Shown in pieces: positions 25,046 to 36,774 of a stretch of DNA of 64,000 nt. The notes under the pieces are model-generated. The model was not told the DNA's origin and ran no database searches. It saw only the letters and a list, made by a program, of their open reading frames with translations. Both the position numbers and the translations under genes were made by a program. Source of the stretch: Actinoplanes sp. N902-109 (lineage in GTDB: Bacteria > Actinomycetota > Actinomycetes > Mycobacteriales > Micromonosporaceae). How positions within the stretch are numbered: the first letter of the stretch is position 1; each line of letters begins with the position of its first letter. The stretch lies in contig NC_021191.1 of NCBI RefSeq assembly GCF_000389965.1, positions 7,751,501 through 7,815,500 on the forward strand. Reading direction: 5' to 3'.

Positions 25046-26062
25046 TCAGCTTCCGGTCTCGGCGGCATCCCGCTCCGCGGCCGGCGACGGCTCGTTGTCC
25101 GGACGGATGTCGATCCGCCACCCGGTGAGCCGGGCAGCGAGCCGGGCGTTCTGCCCCTCGCGACCGATCGCCAACGACAACTGGAAGTCCGGGACGGTCA
25201 CCCGGGCCGTGCGCGTGGCCAGGTCGACGACCTCGACCCGGAGCGCCTTCGCAGGTGAGAGGGCATTGCCGACGAACTGCGCCGGGTCCTCCGACCAGTC
25301 GATGATGTCGATCTTCTCGCCGTGCAGCTCGGACATCACCGCGCGGACCCGCTGGCCCATCGGGCCGATGCAGGCGCCCTTGGCGTTGACCCCGGGCACC
25401 GTCGAGTGGACCGCGATCTTCGTACGGTGACCAGCCTCACGTGCGATCGCCGCGATCTCCACCACACCGTCGGCGATCTCCGGCACCTCGAGCGCGAAGA
25501 GCTTCTTCACCAGGGCCGGGTGCGAGCGCGACAGGGTGATCTGCGGGCCACGGAAGCCCTTGGCCACGTGCACCACGATCGCCCGGATCCGGGACCCGTG
25601 GTCGTACGTCTCCCCGGGGACCTGCTCGGCCTGCGGCAGCACCGCCTCCAGCTTGCCCAGGTCGACGATGACGATGCCCTTCTCGGCCCGGGCGGCGTCG
25701 GCCTGCACGATGCCGGTGATCAGGTCGCCGTCGCGGCCGGCGTACTCGCCGAAGTGGGCCTCGTCGGTGGCCTCCCGCAGCCGTTGCAGGATGACCTGCT
25801 TGGCCGTCATGGCGGCGATCCGCCCGAAGTCGTGCGGGGTGTCGTCCCACTCGCGCACGACCGTGCCGTCGCCGTCCAGCTCCTGGGCGAAGACCAGTGC
25901 GGCACCGTTCTTGCGGTCGATCTCGACGCGCGCGTGCGGCTCGGCGCCGTCGGTGTGCCGATAAGCGGTGAGCAGCGCGGTCTCGATCGCCGCGAGGATC
26001 GTCTCGAACGGGATCTCCCGCTCGCGCTCCAGGGCGCGCAGCGCCGCGAGGTCGATGTTCAC
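25046..26062 (-). CDS. nusA: Transcription termination/antitermination factor NusA
   Basis: 338 residues, the short actinobacterial form without the C-terminal acidic repeats of E. coli. The N-terminal domain starts MNIDLAALRALEREREIPFETIL, then the S1 domain (GDLITGIVQADAARAEKGIVIVDLG) and two KH domains (VKKLFALEVPEIADGVVEIAAIAREAG; GPMGQRVRAVMSELHGEKIDII) ending in LSLAIGREGQNARLAARLTG. It binds RNA polymerase and controls pausing and termination. The start overlaps the rimP stop by 4 bp. Confidence 0.97.
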   Translation of the reverse strand: MNIDLAALRALEREREIPFETILAAIETALLTAYRHTDGAEPHARVEIDRKNGAALVFAQELDGDGTVVREWDDTPHDFGRIAAMTAKQVILQRLREATDEAHFGEYAGRDGDLITGIVQADAARAEKGIVIVDLGKLEAVLPQAEQVPGETYDHGSRIRAIVVHVAKGFRGPQITLSRSHPALVKKLFALEVPEIADGVVEIAAIAREAGHRTKIAVHSTVPGVNAKGACIGPMGQRVRAVMSELHGEKIDIIDWSEDPAQFVGNALSPAKALRVEVVDLATRTARVTVPDFQLSLAIGREGQNARLAARLTGWRIDIRPDNEPSPAAERDAAETGS

Positions 26063-26715
26063 TTCTCCTCGCCCTCCCCATCCTCGTCGTCTGCGAAATC
26101 GTCGTCGTCATCGTCGGTGTCCTCGTCCGGGAACACCGCTTCGTCCAGTCGCTTGAACTCGATCTGGACCTTGCCCGGGCCGAGCTCGGCATAGCCGATC
26201 TCCCGGGTCTTCCCGGCCACGTCGAGCACCACACCGGCATCGTCCGCCGAGATGACCCGGCCGGTCAGGGACTTGCCGGCCACGGTGACGTCGACCAGCC
26301 GGGTGACGTTGCGCCGCCAGTGCCGGGGCAGGGTCAGCGGCCGGTCCACCCCGGGTGAGCCCACCTCGAGCTGATACTCGCCGGCCAGCACCTCGCCGTC
26401 GGTCTCGTCGGCCGCGTCCAGCGCCGTGGAGATCTCCCGCGAGACCACGGCGACGTCGTCGAGGCTGATGCCCCCGTCGGCGTCGACCAGCACGCGCACC
26501 AGGTGGCGGCGCCCGGCCCGGGACAGGTTCACCTCTTCGAGGTCGTACCCTGCGGCGGTCACGACCGGCTCGATCACGGCCCGGACCCGCTCCCGGGCGG
26601 CCACCAGGTCGATCCTCGGGGCGGTCGGCGCCTGGGGCTCGGCGGTTGCCTCGTGTCCGCGGCCGCCGGAGCGGCGGTTCGTCGGCCGGGCACCGGCGCG
26701 ACCACGCTGCGTCAT
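26059..26715 (-). CDS. rimP: Ribosome maturation factor RimP
   Basis: 218 residues from ATG 26715 (MTQRGRAGARPTNRR), with GGAAGGG upstream. The long upstream open frame is non-coding. RimP helps assemble the 30S subunit. The core has GYDLEEVNLSRAGRRHLVRVLVDADGGISLDDVAVVSREIS and LEVGSPGVDRPLT. Both ends are extended: a basic ~40-residue N-terminus and an acidic tail (DTDDDDDDFADDEDGEG). It is the first gene of the rimP-nusA-ylxR-infB transcript. Confidence 0.95.
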   Translation of the reverse strand: MTQRGRAGARPTNRRSGGRGHEATAEPQAPTAPRIDLVAARERVRAVIEPVVTAAGYDLEEVNLSRAGRRHLVRVLVDADGGISLDDVAVVSREISTALDAADETDGEVLAGEYQLEVGSPGVDRPLTLPRHWRRNVTRLVDVTVAGKSLTGRVISADDAGVVLDVAGKTREIGYAELGPGKVQIEFKRLDEAVFPDEDTDDDDDDFADDEDGEGEEK

Positions 26716-26915
26716 CGGGCCCAACCCTTCCTGCTCGTCTGTGGCGGGGGCGGAGCCACCCACCGGCCGATCACCGGGAATACCGGCATGCCACCGGGGC
26801 CATTTCCCCGGCGGCTGACGCAGAGCGTAACGCGCCGCGCGATACGCCCGGCCGCCGCCGCACCGAATCGGCGCCATGCGCAGGTCAGCGGCATGCTGCT
26901 CAGGAGCGTGCGGAC

Positions 26916-27362
26916 ATGGTGTTGGATAGCCCGGTGAGAAGACGTCAGCTCCTGGGCGGGGTCGCCGGCACCGCCGGTCTTGCCGCGCTGGCCGGCTGCG
27001 GGCTGTTCGACCACGACCCCGAGCCGGCGCCGGCGCCCGATGCGTTGCAGCCGGTGCTCGACGAGGCGGTCGCGCTGGCCGCGGCGTACGACCGCGCGGC
27101 GGTGAACAATCCCGATCTGGCCGCCTTCGCCCAGGATCATCATGCCCACGCGACCGAGCTGGCGAAGCTGATCGGCGCCACTCTGCCCTCGGCGGCGGCG
27201 TCGGCACCCGTGGCCGGCGACGACAGCGCGGCCCTGCGCAAGGCGGAGCAGGCCGCGCAGAAGACGGCTGCGGCCGCGTGCAAGGCGGCCCCGGCAGAGC
27301 GGGCGGCGATCGTCGGCTCCATCGCCGCCGCGCGGGCCGCCCATGCGGAGGCGTTGCGATGA
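26916..27362 (+). CDS. Small exported lipoprotein, Ala-rich
   Basis: 148 residues from ATG 26916, with AGGAG ten bases upstream. The N-terminus SPVRRRQLLGGVAGTAGL ends in the lipobox LAGC (Cys near residue 28). The Arg-rich RRRQLL start has a Tat-like look. The mature part is helical and Ala-rich with His residues (AQDHHAHATELAKLIG). Its stop overlaps the next gene's ATG (ATGA), so the two form one operon. The same arrangement upstream of rimP occurs in mycobacteria (two Ala-rich genes), but no function is known. It is divergent from rimP with 200 bp between starts. Confidence 0.75.
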   Translation: MVLDSPVRRRQLLGGVAGTAGLAALAGCGLFDHDPEPAPAPDALQPVLDEAVALAAAYDRAAVNNPDLAAFAQDHHAHATELAKLIGATLPSAAASAPVAGDDSAALRKAEQAAQKTAAAACKAAPAERAAIVGSIAAARAAHAEALR

Positions 27363-27781
27363 GCACGGAACTGTCGGCGGCTCTCGCCGCGGAAGAAGCG
27401 GCCATTTACGCGTACGGCACCTTGGGGGTGAAACTGACCTCCGACAGTGACCAGACCGAGGCGCGGGCGGCCGAGCAGGCCCATCGCGAGCGGCGCGACG
27501 CGCTGGTGCTGCGTCTCGCGGCGCTGAAGGCCAGCGCGGCACCCGCACCGGCCGGCTACGAGCTGCCGTTCCCGGTCACCGACCGGGCCGGCGCGCTGAA
27601 GCTGGCGATCCAGGTGGAGGACGGCGTCGCCCAGGCGTGGCGCGCGGTGCTGCCGGTGACCCGCGAGGGTGACCGGTCGACCGCCCTGAGCGCGCTCACG
27701 GACGCCGCCGTACGCGCCACCCGGTGGCGCAAGCGGGCCAAGGTGACCCCGCTGACCATGGCATGGCCGGGACGGGCGTGA
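27359..27781 (+). CDS. DUF4439 ferritin-like domain protein
   Basis: 140 residues from ATG 27359 (MSTELSAALAAEEAAIYAYGTLG). The predicted fold is a four-helix bundle; AAEEAAIYAYG and EQAHRERRDALV are in the positions of ferritin-like helices 1 and 2, and the Glu/His residues could bind metal, though I cannot confirm a full site. No signal peptide is visible, so it is probably cytoplasmic, or works with the lipoprotein encoded by the overlapping upstream gene. It ends 6 bp before the nucleotidyltransferase gene. Confidence 0.8.
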   Translation: MSTELSAALAAEEAAIYAYGTLGVKLTSDSDQTEARAAEQAHRERRDALVLRLAALKASAAPAPAGYELPFPVTDRAGALKLAIQVEDGVAQAWRAVLPVTREGDRSTALSALTDAAVRATRWRKRAKVTPLTMAWPGRA

Positions 27782-27787
27782 CCGGCC

Positions 27788-28498
27788 ATGACGCCGGACG
27801 GGATCGACCTGGCGAACCCCCGGTGGCACCTGGCCACCCGGCTGCGTGACGTGCTGCTGGCCCGCTGGTCGGCGGACATCCGGGCGATCGGCGTGCTCGG
27901 CTCGATGGCGCACGGCGACGACACGGACAGCAGTGACATCAATCTCGCTGTGCTGACCTACCGGCCGGGCGCTGGGCCACGGACCGCGCTGCGCCGGGTC
28001 GACGGCATCCTGGTCGAGCTCAGCGTGCACTCCGGCGACGAGGGGCTGCGCCGGGCCACCGAGCTGACCCCGCACTGGCCGCTCGAGGCCGACCGCTGGC
28101 TGACCGTGCGCGAGCTGTTCGACCCGCACGGCTGCTTCGCCGCCCAGCGCGACGCCCACCTGGCCAAGCTGTCCGCGGCCCGGCCGGCCGAGTTCAGCAC
28201 GCCGGCCCGGCGCAACTGGTGCATCGCGGCGGCGGCGCACGGCCGGGCGGTGCGCCTCGCCGAGTGGTACGAGACCGATGCCGCGCTGGTGCTCACGGCC
28301 GAGGCCAGGTTGCACGCCGCGCTGGTCGCCGGGCTGCTCAGCCGCACGTATTTCCGCAGCCGCGCCGACGCGGTCAAGCGCACCGGCCTGGCCGGGGCCG
28401 ACATGACCGAGCTCGGGGCGGTGCTGCGCACCCAGGCCGGTGAGCTGGCCGCCCGGGGCCGCCCGGTCGACGGCCCGCTCAGCGATCTCTTCGGCTGA
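27788..28498 (+). CDS. Nucleotidyltransferase-domain protein
   Basis: 236 residues. The pol-beta-type motif GSMAHGDDTDSSDINLAVLT is at about residues 38-57. The canonical second metal aspartate (SDIDL) is Asn here, while the first Asp is kept. The third-strand acidic residue may be in VDGILVELSVH. The C-terminal half is helical, like HEPN-type or substrate-binding partners in two-domain nucleotidyltransferases (for example the aminoglycoside adenylyltransferase group). Whether it is active is uncertain because of the Asn. It is third in the lipoprotein/DUF4439 operon and its stop is 3 bp from the convergent map stop. Confidence 0.7.
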   Translation: MTPDGIDLANPRWHLATRLRDVLLARWSADIRAIGVLGSMAHGDDTDSSDINLAVLTYRPGAGPRTALRRVDGILVELSVHSGDEGLRRATELTPHWPLEADRWLTVRELFDPHGCFAAQRDAHLAKLSAARPAEFSTPARRNWCIAAAAHGRAVRLAEWYETDAALVLTAEARLHAALVAGLLSRTYFRSRADAVKRTGLAGADMTELGAVLRTQAGELAARGRPVDGPLSDLFG

Positions 28499-28501
28499 GC
28501 G

Positions 28502-29359
28502 TCAGGGCAGGGTCAGGATCTCGGAGCCGTCGGCGGTGACCACGAGCGTGTGCTCGAACTGCGCCGTCCAGCTGCGGTCCTTGGTCACCACGGTCCAGCC
28601 GTCCCGCCACATCTCGTACTCATGGGTGCCCAGCGTGATCATCGGCTCGATGGTGAAGGTCATGCCCTCCTCCATCACCGTGTCCAGCCGCGGGTTGTCG
28701 TAGTGCGGGATGTAGAGACCGCTGTGGAACGTCTCGCCGATGCCGTGCCCGGTGAAGTCACGCACCACGCCGTAGCCGAAGCGCCGGGCGTAGGCCTCGA
28801 TGACCCGGCCGATGGCGTTGATCGGGCGGCCCGGGGCAACCGCGCGGATGCCCCGCATCATCGCCTCGTGGGTGCGCTCGACCAGCAGCCGCACCTCCTC
28901 GCCGGCGTCGCCGACCACAAAGGTGGCATCGGTGTCGCCGTGCACCCCGTCGATGAACGCGGTGACGTCGACGTTGATGATGTCGCCGTCCTCCAGCACC
29001 GTGGTGTCCGGGATCCCGTGACAGATGACCTCGTTGAGCGACGTGCAGCAGGACTTGGGGAAGCCCTTGTAGCCCAGCGTGGACGGGTAGGCACCGTTGT
29101 CGACGAGGAACTCGTGCACCACCCGGTCGATCTCGTCCGTGGTCACCCCGGGCTTGCAGTGCTCGCCCGCGAGCTGGGTCGCCTGGGCGGCGAGCCGGCC
29201 GGCGACGCGCATCTTGTCGATCGTCTCCGGCGTCTGCACGTGCGACCCGCGCCACTCTTTCGGGCGCTTCTTGCCGACGTACTCAGGACGGGCGATCTGC
29301 GGTGGCACCGCCCGCCATGGCGAGAGCTTTCCCGGGGTCAGCGGGGCACGAACGGTCAT
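28502..29359 (-). CDS. map: Methionine aminopeptidase, type I
   Basis: 285 residues. It removes the initiator methionine from nascent proteins. Metal ligands sit in VDVTAFIDGVHGDTDATF, DFTGHGIGETFH and GMTFTIEPMI, with the last Glu in WTAQFEHTLVVT. The ~35-residue N-terminal extension (to RPKEWRGSHVQT) is typical of actinobacterial type Ic enzymes. The extension has the PEYVGKKRPKE segment used in ribosome contact in some members. Start ATG at 29359, divergent from the STAS gene. Confidence 0.96.
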   Translation of the reverse strand: MTVRAPLTPGKLSPWRAVPPQIARPEYVGKKRPKEWRGSHVQTPETIDKMRVAGRLAAQATQLAGEHCKPGVTTDEIDRVVHEFLVDNGAYPSTLGYKGFPKSCCTSLNEVICHGIPDTTVLEDGDIINVDVTAFIDGVHGDTDATFVVGDAGEEVRLLVERTHEAMMRGIRAVAPGRPINAIGRVIEAYARRFGYGVVRDFTGHGIGETFHSGLYIPHYDNPRLDTVMEEGMTFTIEPMITLGTHEYEMWRDGWTVVTKDRSWTAQFEHTLVVTADGSEILTLP

Positions 29360-29446
29360 GGTCCCAGACTATCGCCGGGAGCCGGGCAGCCCCGGTCCCC
29401 GGGACCGGTTCTTGCCGCCCATCGCACCCTGTGTAATCGTGGTCGC

Positions 29447-29750
29447 GTGGATCAAGACGGCATCGAGGGCATCTTCTCGGCCACCACCACGGTGTCCGGC
29501 AACCGCGCCACCGTGGTCGTGGCCGGTGAGGTCGACATGTCGACGGCCGACCGGATGATTCAGGCCGCGACCGGCGAGCGCACCGCCACGGTGACGCTGG
29601 ACCTGCGCGGTGTCACGTTCTTCGACTCCGCAGCGATCCACGCGCTGATCCGGCTGGCCGAGCGCTATCCGGACGGCGCCCTCGAGGTGCTGCCGTCCGC
29701 CCAGGTCCTGCGGGTGCTGGACATCTCCGGGCTGAGCGACCAGCCCTGGC

Positions 29751-29764
<14 letters not shown>
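29447..29764 (+). CDS. STAS-domain anti-anti-sigma factor
   Basis: 105 residues from GTG 29447 (VDQDGIEGIFSATTT); the longer upstream frame is non-coding. The STAS fold has GNRATVVVAGEVDMSTADRM and the phosphorylation motif LDLRGVTFFDSAAIHAL, where the Ser after Asp is the expected acceptor. Such proteins compete with sigma factors for RsbW-type kinases. The convergent gene, overlapping by 14 bp, encodes a protein that carries both an RsbW-like kinase and a PP2C phosphatase, the two enzymes that set this phosphorylation. A TGTAAT hexamer at 29432-29437 may be its -10. Confidence 0.85.
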
Positions 29765-33389
<3,625 letters not shown>

Positions 33390-33421
33390 GCATCCTCCCG
33401 GCCGTGTACCAACGGAACTGC

Positions 33422-33432
33422 ACCGTAACGGT
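33422..33432. promoter_or_regulatory. 11-bp palindrome between the divergent kinase and HD genes
   Basis: ACCGT-A-ACGGT lies in the 59-bp space between the starts at 33389 (minus) and 33449 (plus), just before a TATATA stretch at 33432-33437. Its position suggests a shared operator; no regulator is assigned. Confidence 0.4.
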
Positions 33433-33448
33433 ATATAGCCTTGCGCGC

Positions 33449-34015
33449 GTGACAAACCCTGCCCTCGCCCGCGCGCTGACCGAGTCGTCCCTGCGCCCGC
33501 TACCCGCCGCCGCGAGCGAGTTGCTGGTCCTGCTCGATTCCCCGCCCAGGCTGGGTGCACACCTGCGGGCCGTGCACGATGTGGCCTGGTCATTGACCGA
33601 TCGGCTGGGCCGCAGGCGGCCCGATCTGGACTTCGACACAACCGCGGTGCTGTTCGGCGCGGCCACCCACGACATCGGCAAGGTCATCCACCGCGAGGAG
33701 CTCTCCCACCCCGGGCATCGGCACGAGGCCGCCGGGCGAGACCTTTTGCTTTCGTACGGGGTGCCGTGGCACCTCGCACGTTTCGCCGGCACCCACGGGG
33801 ACTGGGAATCGCCGGACGCGGGGCTGGAGGATCTGCTCGTGAGTCTCGCCGACAAGGTGTGGAAAGGTGCCCGGGTGCGATCTTTGGAGGACCGGGTCGC
33901 GGCGCATCTGGGCGGCCTGCCGTGGGAGGCGTTCCTGATCCTGGACGAGGTGGTTCAGGAGGTGGCCGCCGATGCCGACGCGCGGCTCGCTTTCCAGGGG
34001 TCCTTTTCCGTTTAG
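33449..34015 (+). CDS. HD-domain phosphohydrolase
   Basis: 188 residues from GTG 33449 (VTNPALARALTES); the frame is open earlier but a TATATA stretch lies in that part. The metal motif is seen as H in LRAVHDVAW, HD in GAATHDIGKVI, and D in SLADKVWKG, with THGDW between. The enzyme is probably a nucleotide or nucleic-acid phosphohydrolase; the substrate is unknown. The HDIGK sequence matches the HD superfamily closely; it lacks the HD-GYP extension. It is divergent from the large fusion regulator and may share its control region. Confidence 0.82.
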   Translation: MTNPALARALTESSLRPLPAAASELLVLLDSPPRLGAHLRAVHDVAWSLTDRLGRRRPDLDFDTTAVLFGAATHDIGKVIHREELSHPGHRHEAAGRDLLLSYGVPWHLARFAGTHGDWESPDAGLEDLLVSLADKVWKGARVRSLEDRVAAHLGGLPWEAFLILDEVVQEVAADADARLAFQGSFSV

Positions 34016-34060
34016 CGACCGCGTCGTTGCGGCGCTTCCCCGGTCGGCGTCGCCGCCCTC

Positions 34061-34822
34061 TCAGGCGGCCCGGCGGGTCTCCTCCTCCGGCAGGCTGAGG
34101 CCGGAGCGGCGGGCCGCGGCCTCCGCCAGCGCGGCGAACACGCGCAGATCGCCGGTGCGTTCGGGATGCCACTGCACGCCGAGCGCGAACCCACGGTCAC
34201 GATCCTCGATGATCTCCACGACCCGGTCCTCCGGGCACCAGCCGCTGACCGTGAACGCGCCCGGGTCGTCGACCGCCTGATGGTGGAACGAGTTGACGGT
34301 CAGGTGCGCGCCGAGCAGCGCCCGGGCGGCCGACCCCTCCTGCAGCACCACGTCGTGCCGGCCGAACGCGGCGGCATCGGCGGCCAGCGGATCGGTGCCC
34401 GGCGCGGCCCGGTGCCGTTCATGACCGATCACGTCGGGCAGGTGCTGCACCAGCGAACCGCCGGTGGCCACGGCCATGACCTGCATGCCCCGGCACACCC
34501 CGAGCACCGGCAGGCCCATGTCCAGCGCGGCGCGCATCAGCATCAGCTCGGAGGTGTCGCGCGGGCCGTCGGGGTCGGTCGCCGGGTGCGGGGCGACACC
34601 GTAGCGGGCCGGGTCGACGTCCCCGCCGCCGGCGAACACGATGCCGTCGAGCGACTCCAGCACGTCGGTCCCCGGATCGTCGGGGGTGATCAGCACGGCG
34701 CGACCACCCGTAACATGCACCGCTTTGACGTAGGAGATCGGCAACATCCCGACCATCTGGTCGTTGCCGTTGTACTGCACGTTCTGGGCGTACGAGGTGA
34801 GCCCGATCAAGGGTCTGCGCAT
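34061..34822 (-). CDS. Gamma-glutamyl-amine hydrolase, class I amidotransferase-like (copy 1)
   Basis: 253 residues from ATG 34822 (MRRPLIGLTSYAQ). Peptidase C26 family (PuuD-like). The nucleophile Cys lies in VLGVCRGMQVM and the His-Glu pair in ALGVQWHPERTGD; FAGGGDVDPARYG is the oxyanion loop. The family removes glutamate from gamma-glutamyl amines such as gamma-glutamyl-GABA. It follows the second copy by 91 bp on the same strand, in a cluster with ALDH, SDR and a glutamine-synthetase-like ligase. The copies differ clearly in sequence (roughly half identical by eye), so they are not a recent duplication. GGGGAGG is 10 nt upstream. Confidence 0.88.
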   Translation of the reverse strand: MRRPLIGLTSYAQNVQYNGNDQMVGMLPISYVKAVHVTGGRAVLITPDDPGTDVLESLDGIVFAGGGDVDPARYGVAPHPATDPDGPRDTSELMLMRAALDMGLPVLGVCRGMQVMAVATGGSLVQHLPDVIGHERHRAAPGTDPLAADAAAFGRHDVVLQEGSAARALLGAHLTVNSFHHQAVDDPGAFTVSGWCPEDRVVEIIEDRDRGFALGVQWHPERTGDLRVFAALAEAAARRSGLSLPEEETRRAA

Positions 34823-34913
34823 ACGGTGCGATCCTCCCCGGTTCTTGCGGTCCTTCGGTGTTGCCATCGGCACAGCGCTCGGAGACCGTTAGGGATTCCG
34901 GTATCGATGGCAT

Positions 34914-35603
34914 TCACCCTTTAGAGGCAGCTGTTACCAATGCCCCGAAGATGCGTTTGTCGCGGATCACTTCGGGGTGCCACTGCACGCCGAGCAGAAA
35001 GGGCTTGGCCGGGTCCTCGACGGCTTCCACGAGCCCGTCGGCCGTACGCCCGGAAACGGTGAGCGAACCGGGATCCGCGACGCCCTGATGGTGGTAACAA
35101 TGCACGGCCCGCTCGTCGCCCATCAACCCCGCGATGCGGCTGCCCGGCGTGAACGTGACCTCCTGCTGCCCGTAGACCGCGGGCGCCGGCCGGTGCCCCT
35201 CGTGCCCCAGGACGTCGGGCAGATGCTGGTGCAGGCTGCCGCCGGCCGCCACGGTCAGCAGCTGCATGCCGCGGCAGACGCCCAGCACCGGCAGGCCGGC
35301 GGCCAGCGCGGCGCGGGCCAGCAGCATCTCGGCGGTGTCGCGGTCGGGCCGGGTGACGGTGAGCGGTTGCGGCTCGGCACCGTAGAGCGCGGGCGCCAGA
35401 TCGGCACCGCCGGACAGCACCAGACCGTCGAGCAGCCGCAGCACATCGACGTCCATGTCATCCGGCGGCAGCAGGACGGCCCGCCCACCGGCCTGGCTGA
35501 CCGCCGCCACGTAGTCGTGCGGGATCAGAGCCGTGGGCAGGTCGTGCCAGACCCCCCACGTGGCGGGCTCCACATAGGTGGTGATGCCGATGACAGGGCG
35601 CAT
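34914..35603 (-). CDS. Gamma-glutamyl-amine hydrolase, class I amidotransferase-like (copy 2)
   Basis: 229 residues from ATG 35603 (MRPVIGITTYVEPATWGVW). C26 family: Cys in VLGVCRGMQLLTV, oxyanion loop LSGGADLAPALYG, and HPE in LLGVQWHPEVIRD. It is shorter than copy 1 and closer to the family minimum. It probably hydrolyses the final gamma-glutamyl intermediate made by the ligase/SDR/ALDH enzymes encoded upstream. The 396-bp upstream spacer holds a GTCTTTGAC array and a 7-bp inverted repeat. The RBS is poor (GCGGAG immediately before the ATG). Confidence 0.88.
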   Translation of the reverse strand: MRPVIGITTYVEPATWGVWHDLPTALIPHDYVAAVSQAGGRAVLLPPDDMDVDVLRLLDGLVLSGGADLAPALYGAEPQPLTVTRPDRDTAEMLLARAALAAGLPVLGVCRGMQLLTVAAGGSLHQHLPDVLGHEGHRPAPAVYGQQEVTFTPGSRIAGLMGDERAVHCYHHQGVADPGSLTVSGRTADGLVEAVEDPAKPFLLGVQWHPEVIRDKRIFGALVTAASKG

Positions 35604-35708
35604 CTCCGCAACCTTAATCACTCGGTGGTCCTGGTGGGGGCGCCGCCCGATCGTCGGCCGCGGGCATCGGCGCGCCGGGCGTTCAGCTGCGAGCCTGGCC
35701 TTTTGCCC

Positions 35709-35790
35709 GCGCGCACCGTCTTTGACCGCGCACCGTCTTTGACCGCACGCACGGTCTTTGACTGCGCGCACTGTCTTTGACTGCGGGCAC
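35709..35790. repeat. Four imperfect 17-19 bp units containing GTCTTTGAC
   Basis: GTCTTTGAC starts at 35718, 35735, 35754 and 35773, each flanked by GCGCAC-type sequence. The spacings are 17, 19 and 19 bp. The units lie 106-187 bp upstream of the copy-2 hydrolase start. They may be operator repeats or a decayed minisatellite. Confidence 0.7.
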
Positions 35791-35930
35791 AGGCGCGCGG
35801 CGTCACCCTGCGAGGGCTGACGCCGCGCCCGGGCCCGTCCGACCCACCGACACAGCGATCAAAGCGTGCATCGGCGGGGATTCGACCCCTGCGCCCCTGG
35901 TGAGGAGCGTGCAGTCACCGTGCCCGGGGT

Positions 35931-35956
35931 CTGAACGTCCTAAACAAACCGTTCAG
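35931..35956. promoter_or_regulatory. Inverted repeat CTGAACG-N12-CGTTCAG
   Basis: Perfect 7-bp arms (35931-35937 and 35950-35956) flank an AT-rich centre (TCCTAAACAAAC). It lies 44 bp past the SDR stop and 328 bp upstream of the hydrolase start. It could be an operator for the hydrolase promoter or a weak terminator for the SDR; the arms are too short to decide. Confidence 0.4.
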
Positions 35957-35999
35957 GATTTCTCCAGGTCGGCACACTGCGGGCCACCCGGACGGGGGA

Positions 36000-36764
36000 T
36001 CAGAGCGGGGTCACATAGGCCCCGGTGATGCCACCGTCGACGACGAACTGGGCAGCGGTCATGAACGATGCGTCGTCGCTCGCCAGGAACGCCACCGCGG
36101 CGGCGATCTCCTCCGGCTCGGCGAACCGGCCCATCGGCACGTGCACCAGCCGCCGCGCGGCCCGCTCGGGATCCTTGGCGAACAACTCCATCAGCAGCGG
36201 CGTGGCCACCGGGCCCGGGCACAGCGCGTTGATCCGGATGCCCTCGCGGGCGAACTGCACCCCGAGCTCCCGGGTCATCGCCAGCACCCCGCCCTTGCTG
36301 GCGGTGTAGGCGATCTGCGACGTCGCGGCCCCGAGCAGCGCCACGAACGACGCCGTGTTGATGATCGAGCCCTTGCCCTGCCGCTGCATGTGCGGGATGG
36401 CGTACTTGCAGCAGAAGAAGACGCTGGTGGTGTTGACCTTGAGCACCCGCTCCCAGGCGTCGATCCCGGTGACCAGGATCGAGTCGTCGTCCGGCGGGGA
36501 GATGCCGGCGTTGTTGAACGCGATGTCGACCCGGCCGTGCCGCTCGGCAACCCCGTCGAACAGCGCCCGCACCGCCTCCTCGTCGCTGACGTCGCACGCC
36601 ACGAACTCGCCGCCCACCTCGTCGGCGGCCGACTTGCCCGCATCGGGCGAGATGTCCACGCAGACGACCTTGGCGCCCTCCGCGGCGAACCGGCGGGCCG
36701 TGGCCAGCCCGATGCCGCTCCCGGCACCGGTGATCACCGCGACCCGATCTTGCAAACGCTCCAC
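36000..36764 (-). CDS. Short-chain dehydrogenase/reductase of the gamma-glutamylation cluster
   Basis: 254 residues from GTG 36764 (VERLQDRVAVITGAGSGIGLATA), with GAGAGG seven bases upstream. The classical SDR features are TGAGSGIG, NNAG, and the catalytic Ser...Tyr-x-x-x-Lys, here YTASK in IAYTASKGG, plus the NAD-type acidic residue (VVCVDIS) after strand 2. It lies 10 bp after the ALDH gene. In a pathway where a gamma-glutamyl amino alcohol must become an aldehyde, an NAD-dependent SDR could fill the alcohol-oxidation step; that is inference. Confidence 0.9.
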   Translation of the reverse strand: MERLQDRVAVITGAGSGIGLATARRFAAEGAKVVCVDISPDAGKSAADEVGGEFVACDVSDEEAVRALFDGVAERHGRVDIAFNNAGISPPDDDSILVTGIDAWERVLKVNTTSVFFCCKYAIPHMQRQGKGSIINTASFVALLGAATSQIAYTASKGGVLAMTRELGVQFAREGIRINALCPGPVATPLLMELFAKDPERAARRLVHVPMGRFAEPEEIAAAVAFLASDDASFMTAAQFVVDGGITGAYVTPL

Positions 36765-36774
36765 AGCGGACCTC

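Larger units (their letters stand above)
35604..35999. other. 396-bp spacer upstream of the hydrolase pair
   Basis: No gene is supported here. It holds four imperfect GTCTTTGAC-containing units (35709-35790), a GC-rich middle, and a 7-bp inverted repeat with an AT-rich centre (35931-35956). The composition change suggests that the two hydrolases have their own promoter rather than reading through from the SDR. Confidence 0.6.
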
